Below are positions 63,004 through 64,000 of a stretch of DNA of 64,000 nucleotides, piece by piece. Position numbers and translations under genes: made by a program. The notes under the pieces are model-generated. The model made no database searches, was not told where the DNA came from, and saw only the letters and a program-made list of their open reading frames with translations. This DNA comes from Candidatus Izimoplasma sp. ZiA1. Lineage in GTDB: Bacteria; Bacillota_I; Bacilli_A; Izemoplasmatales; Izemoplasmataceae. The stretch is taken from assembly GCA_002285055.1 (NCBI GenBank), contig NQYJ01000008.1, positions 1 to 64,000 of the forward strand. Reading direction: 5' to 3'. Position 1 is the stretch's first letter; every line of letters starts with the position of its first letter.

Positions 63004-63477
63004 TTACTCCTTTATCGTTATGAAATCATATAATAGGTTTTTATCTACTTCCACTTCTACTAATAATGTTCGATCTTGTTTGGGTTTTAAGATAACTTTT
63101 TTAATAATAGCCTCACCAATCACCAAACCATCTCTATTTACTGCTTTCCATGTCTCATCAACTTTTGGATATGGTAACAGTTCATAAGGGATTTTAAATA
63201 TGGCTTTTTCTTTTTTTAAAGCAACAGTGAAAATAGCAAGTCCAGGACAACTATAAACACATATTCCACACCCAGTACATTTGTCAAAATCAACTACAGG
63301 TAATTTGTTTATATCTTCTCCTATTGTTATCGCTTCAAATGGACAACTTGTGCTACAAGGATTACAAGGAATCTCCTCATAACATTCTGTAATTGCCTTT
63401 GCTTTAAAGAGTTTATTTTGCTCTGGAAACTTAGTTTTTATCAACGATAAAGATGGCACTCCTGTTTTATTTAACAT
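63004..63477 (-). CDS. Ferredoxin-like iron-sulfur subunit
   Basis: The 157-residue protein has two 4Fe-4S type motifs. One is the full CTGCGICVYSCP (Cys67, 70, 73, 77). The other is CNPCSTSCP (Cys38, 41, 45), with a more distant Cys32 that may complete it. The C-terminal half (GEAIIKKVILKPKQDRTLLVEVEV) is not a ferredoxin and may dock with other subunits. I start at 63477, six bases after GGAGG. It overlaps the end of the alpha-subunit gene. Confidence 0.85.
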   Translation of the reverse strand: MLNKTGVPSLSLIKTKFPEQNKLFKAKAITECYEEIPCNPCSTSCPFEAITIGEDINKLPVVDFDKCTGCGICVYSCPGLAIFTVALKKEKAIFKIPYELLPYPKVDETWKAVNRDGLVIGEAIIKKVILKPKQDRTLLVEVEVDKNLLYDFITIKE

Positions 63478-64000
63478 TTGCATCCTCCTTCATAATTTCT
63501 AAACCTTTTAATGTTTTTTTACCAAAAGGACCACTTCTTAAATTTAGAAGTTGGTTTTTATAATCAATATTCAATGTTTTAAAATCTTGATGTTCTTTTC
63601 CTAAGTTTCTCGCAGCTATTAAACCAGTATAATAACCTTCAACAATAGCACTACTTGCCTCTTCAACTCCAGATACATCTCCACAAACATATACATCTTT
63701 ATCACTTGTTTGATGATCTTCATTAATAATAGGTACAATTCCACCAAGTTCTTTGATAAACTTCGTTTTAATATCGATCATACTTAGTAAATTCCTTTGT
63801 GGGATTAACCCAACACTAATACAAACAGCATCAACATCAATTATTTCACTTGAGTTATCAACTATGTTCCAGTCATCATCAAGAGAAACAATTTCTACTT
63901 GTTCTACTTTGTCTTTTCCTATTGCCCTTTTAATCGTCTTTCTAGTTTCGATAGGAATTCCAATTCTTCTAATTTTCGATGCATGAACTTTATATCCACC
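63467..64000 (-). CDS. NAD(P)/FAD-dependent dehydrogenase alpha subunit (5' partial)
   Basis: The frame is open to the right edge, so only the C-terminal 177 residues are seen. They include VDAVCISVGLIPQRNLLS and the FAD-binding end DVYVCGDVSGVEEASSAIVEGYYTG, typical of pyridine nucleotide-disulfide oxidoreductases and of the alpha subunits of proline dehydrogenase or sarcosine-oxidase-like complexes. It is the first visible gene of the operon. Its N-terminus with the main FAD motif lies outside. Confidence 0.82.
   Translation of the reverse strand, partial: GGYKVHASKIRRIGIPIETRKTIKRAIGKDKVEQVEIVSLDDDWNIVDNSSEIIDVDAVCISVGLIPQRNLLSMIDIKTKFIKELGGIVPIINEDHQTSDKDVYVCGDVSGVEEASSAIVEGYYTGLIAARNLGKEHQDFKTLNIDYKNQLLNLRSGPFGKKTLKGLEIMKEDANVK

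Noticed and set aside
1..64000. CRISPR arrays, tRNA or rRNA genes, prophage
   Set aside because: No regularly spaced repeats, cloverleaf-like segments with the conserved GGTTCRANNC, rRNA-like sequence or phage genes were seen.

Overview
This window reads as a low-GC, AT-rich chromosome segment from a Bacillota or Mycoplasmatota-related bacterium. Supporting marks are a tyrosine T-box leader, a TPP riboswitch, a CcpA-type regulator, the YlbF/YlbG and UPF0223 families, and the rpsP-khpA-rimM-trmD-rplS neighbourhood. UGA is a true stop (for example at 24770-24772 and in the rimM/trmD ATGA overlap), so the code is standard. An Izemoplasma-, Haloplasma- or acholeplasma-like lineage would fit, but that is inference. 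Almost all genes lie on the minus strand, and most transcription units end in clear hairpin-plus-T-run terminators. There is no rRNA, tRNA, CRISPR array, insertion sequence or phage gene.

Bases 1-30,000 are mostly housekeeping: pantothenate uptake and phosphorylation, peptidases, tRNA methylation, a five-PAS GGDEF/HD-GYP sensor, a metal efflux ATPase with its ArsR repressor and operator, tyrS behind a T-box, and ccpA. The rpsP-khpA-rimM-trmD-rplS series follows but is interrupted twice, by a GNAT-natA-natB unit and by an arylsulfotransferase-like gene. After it come NAD(P)HX repair, a redox-protein/NifS operon, an atypical phosphofructokinase, peptide deformylase and a transaldolase-like aldolase.

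Bases 30,000-49,000 hold a free-standing 27-residue ORF between a consensus promoter and a terminator, and a TPP-riboswitch operon for thiamine-precursor uptake. They also hold a second GGDEF/HD-GYP protein with an altered HD-GYP motif, a calcium-type ATPase, AlkD, several unrecognised membrane proteins, the threonine-to-glycine pair tdh-kbl with a probable cre site, and an intergenic candidate small RNA.

Bases 49,000-60,000 are the most unusual part: a decaying amino-sugar (N-acetylgalactosamine/tagatose type) locus. nagA, nagB, agaS, a GntR/UTRA regulator, a HAD phosphatase, an oxidoreductase, HPr, EI and CutC are intact. The PTS IIB and IIA genes survive only as fragments joined at what looks like a single deletion that also removed IIC and IID. 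Both subunits of tagatose-bisphosphate aldolase (gatY and gatZ type) are pseudogenes that were not previously obvious as ORFs. A GTATATAC motif lies before gntR, agaS, ptsH and cutC, and sits exactly 18 bases upstream of the -10 box at both agaS and ptsH, suggesting one regulon whose transport and aldolase steps have been lost.

Bases 60,000-64,000 carry a proline-oxidation operon: a multi-subunit flavin/iron-sulfur dehydrogenase of the dye-linked proline dehydrogenase type followed by pruA. Its first gene runs off the right edge.
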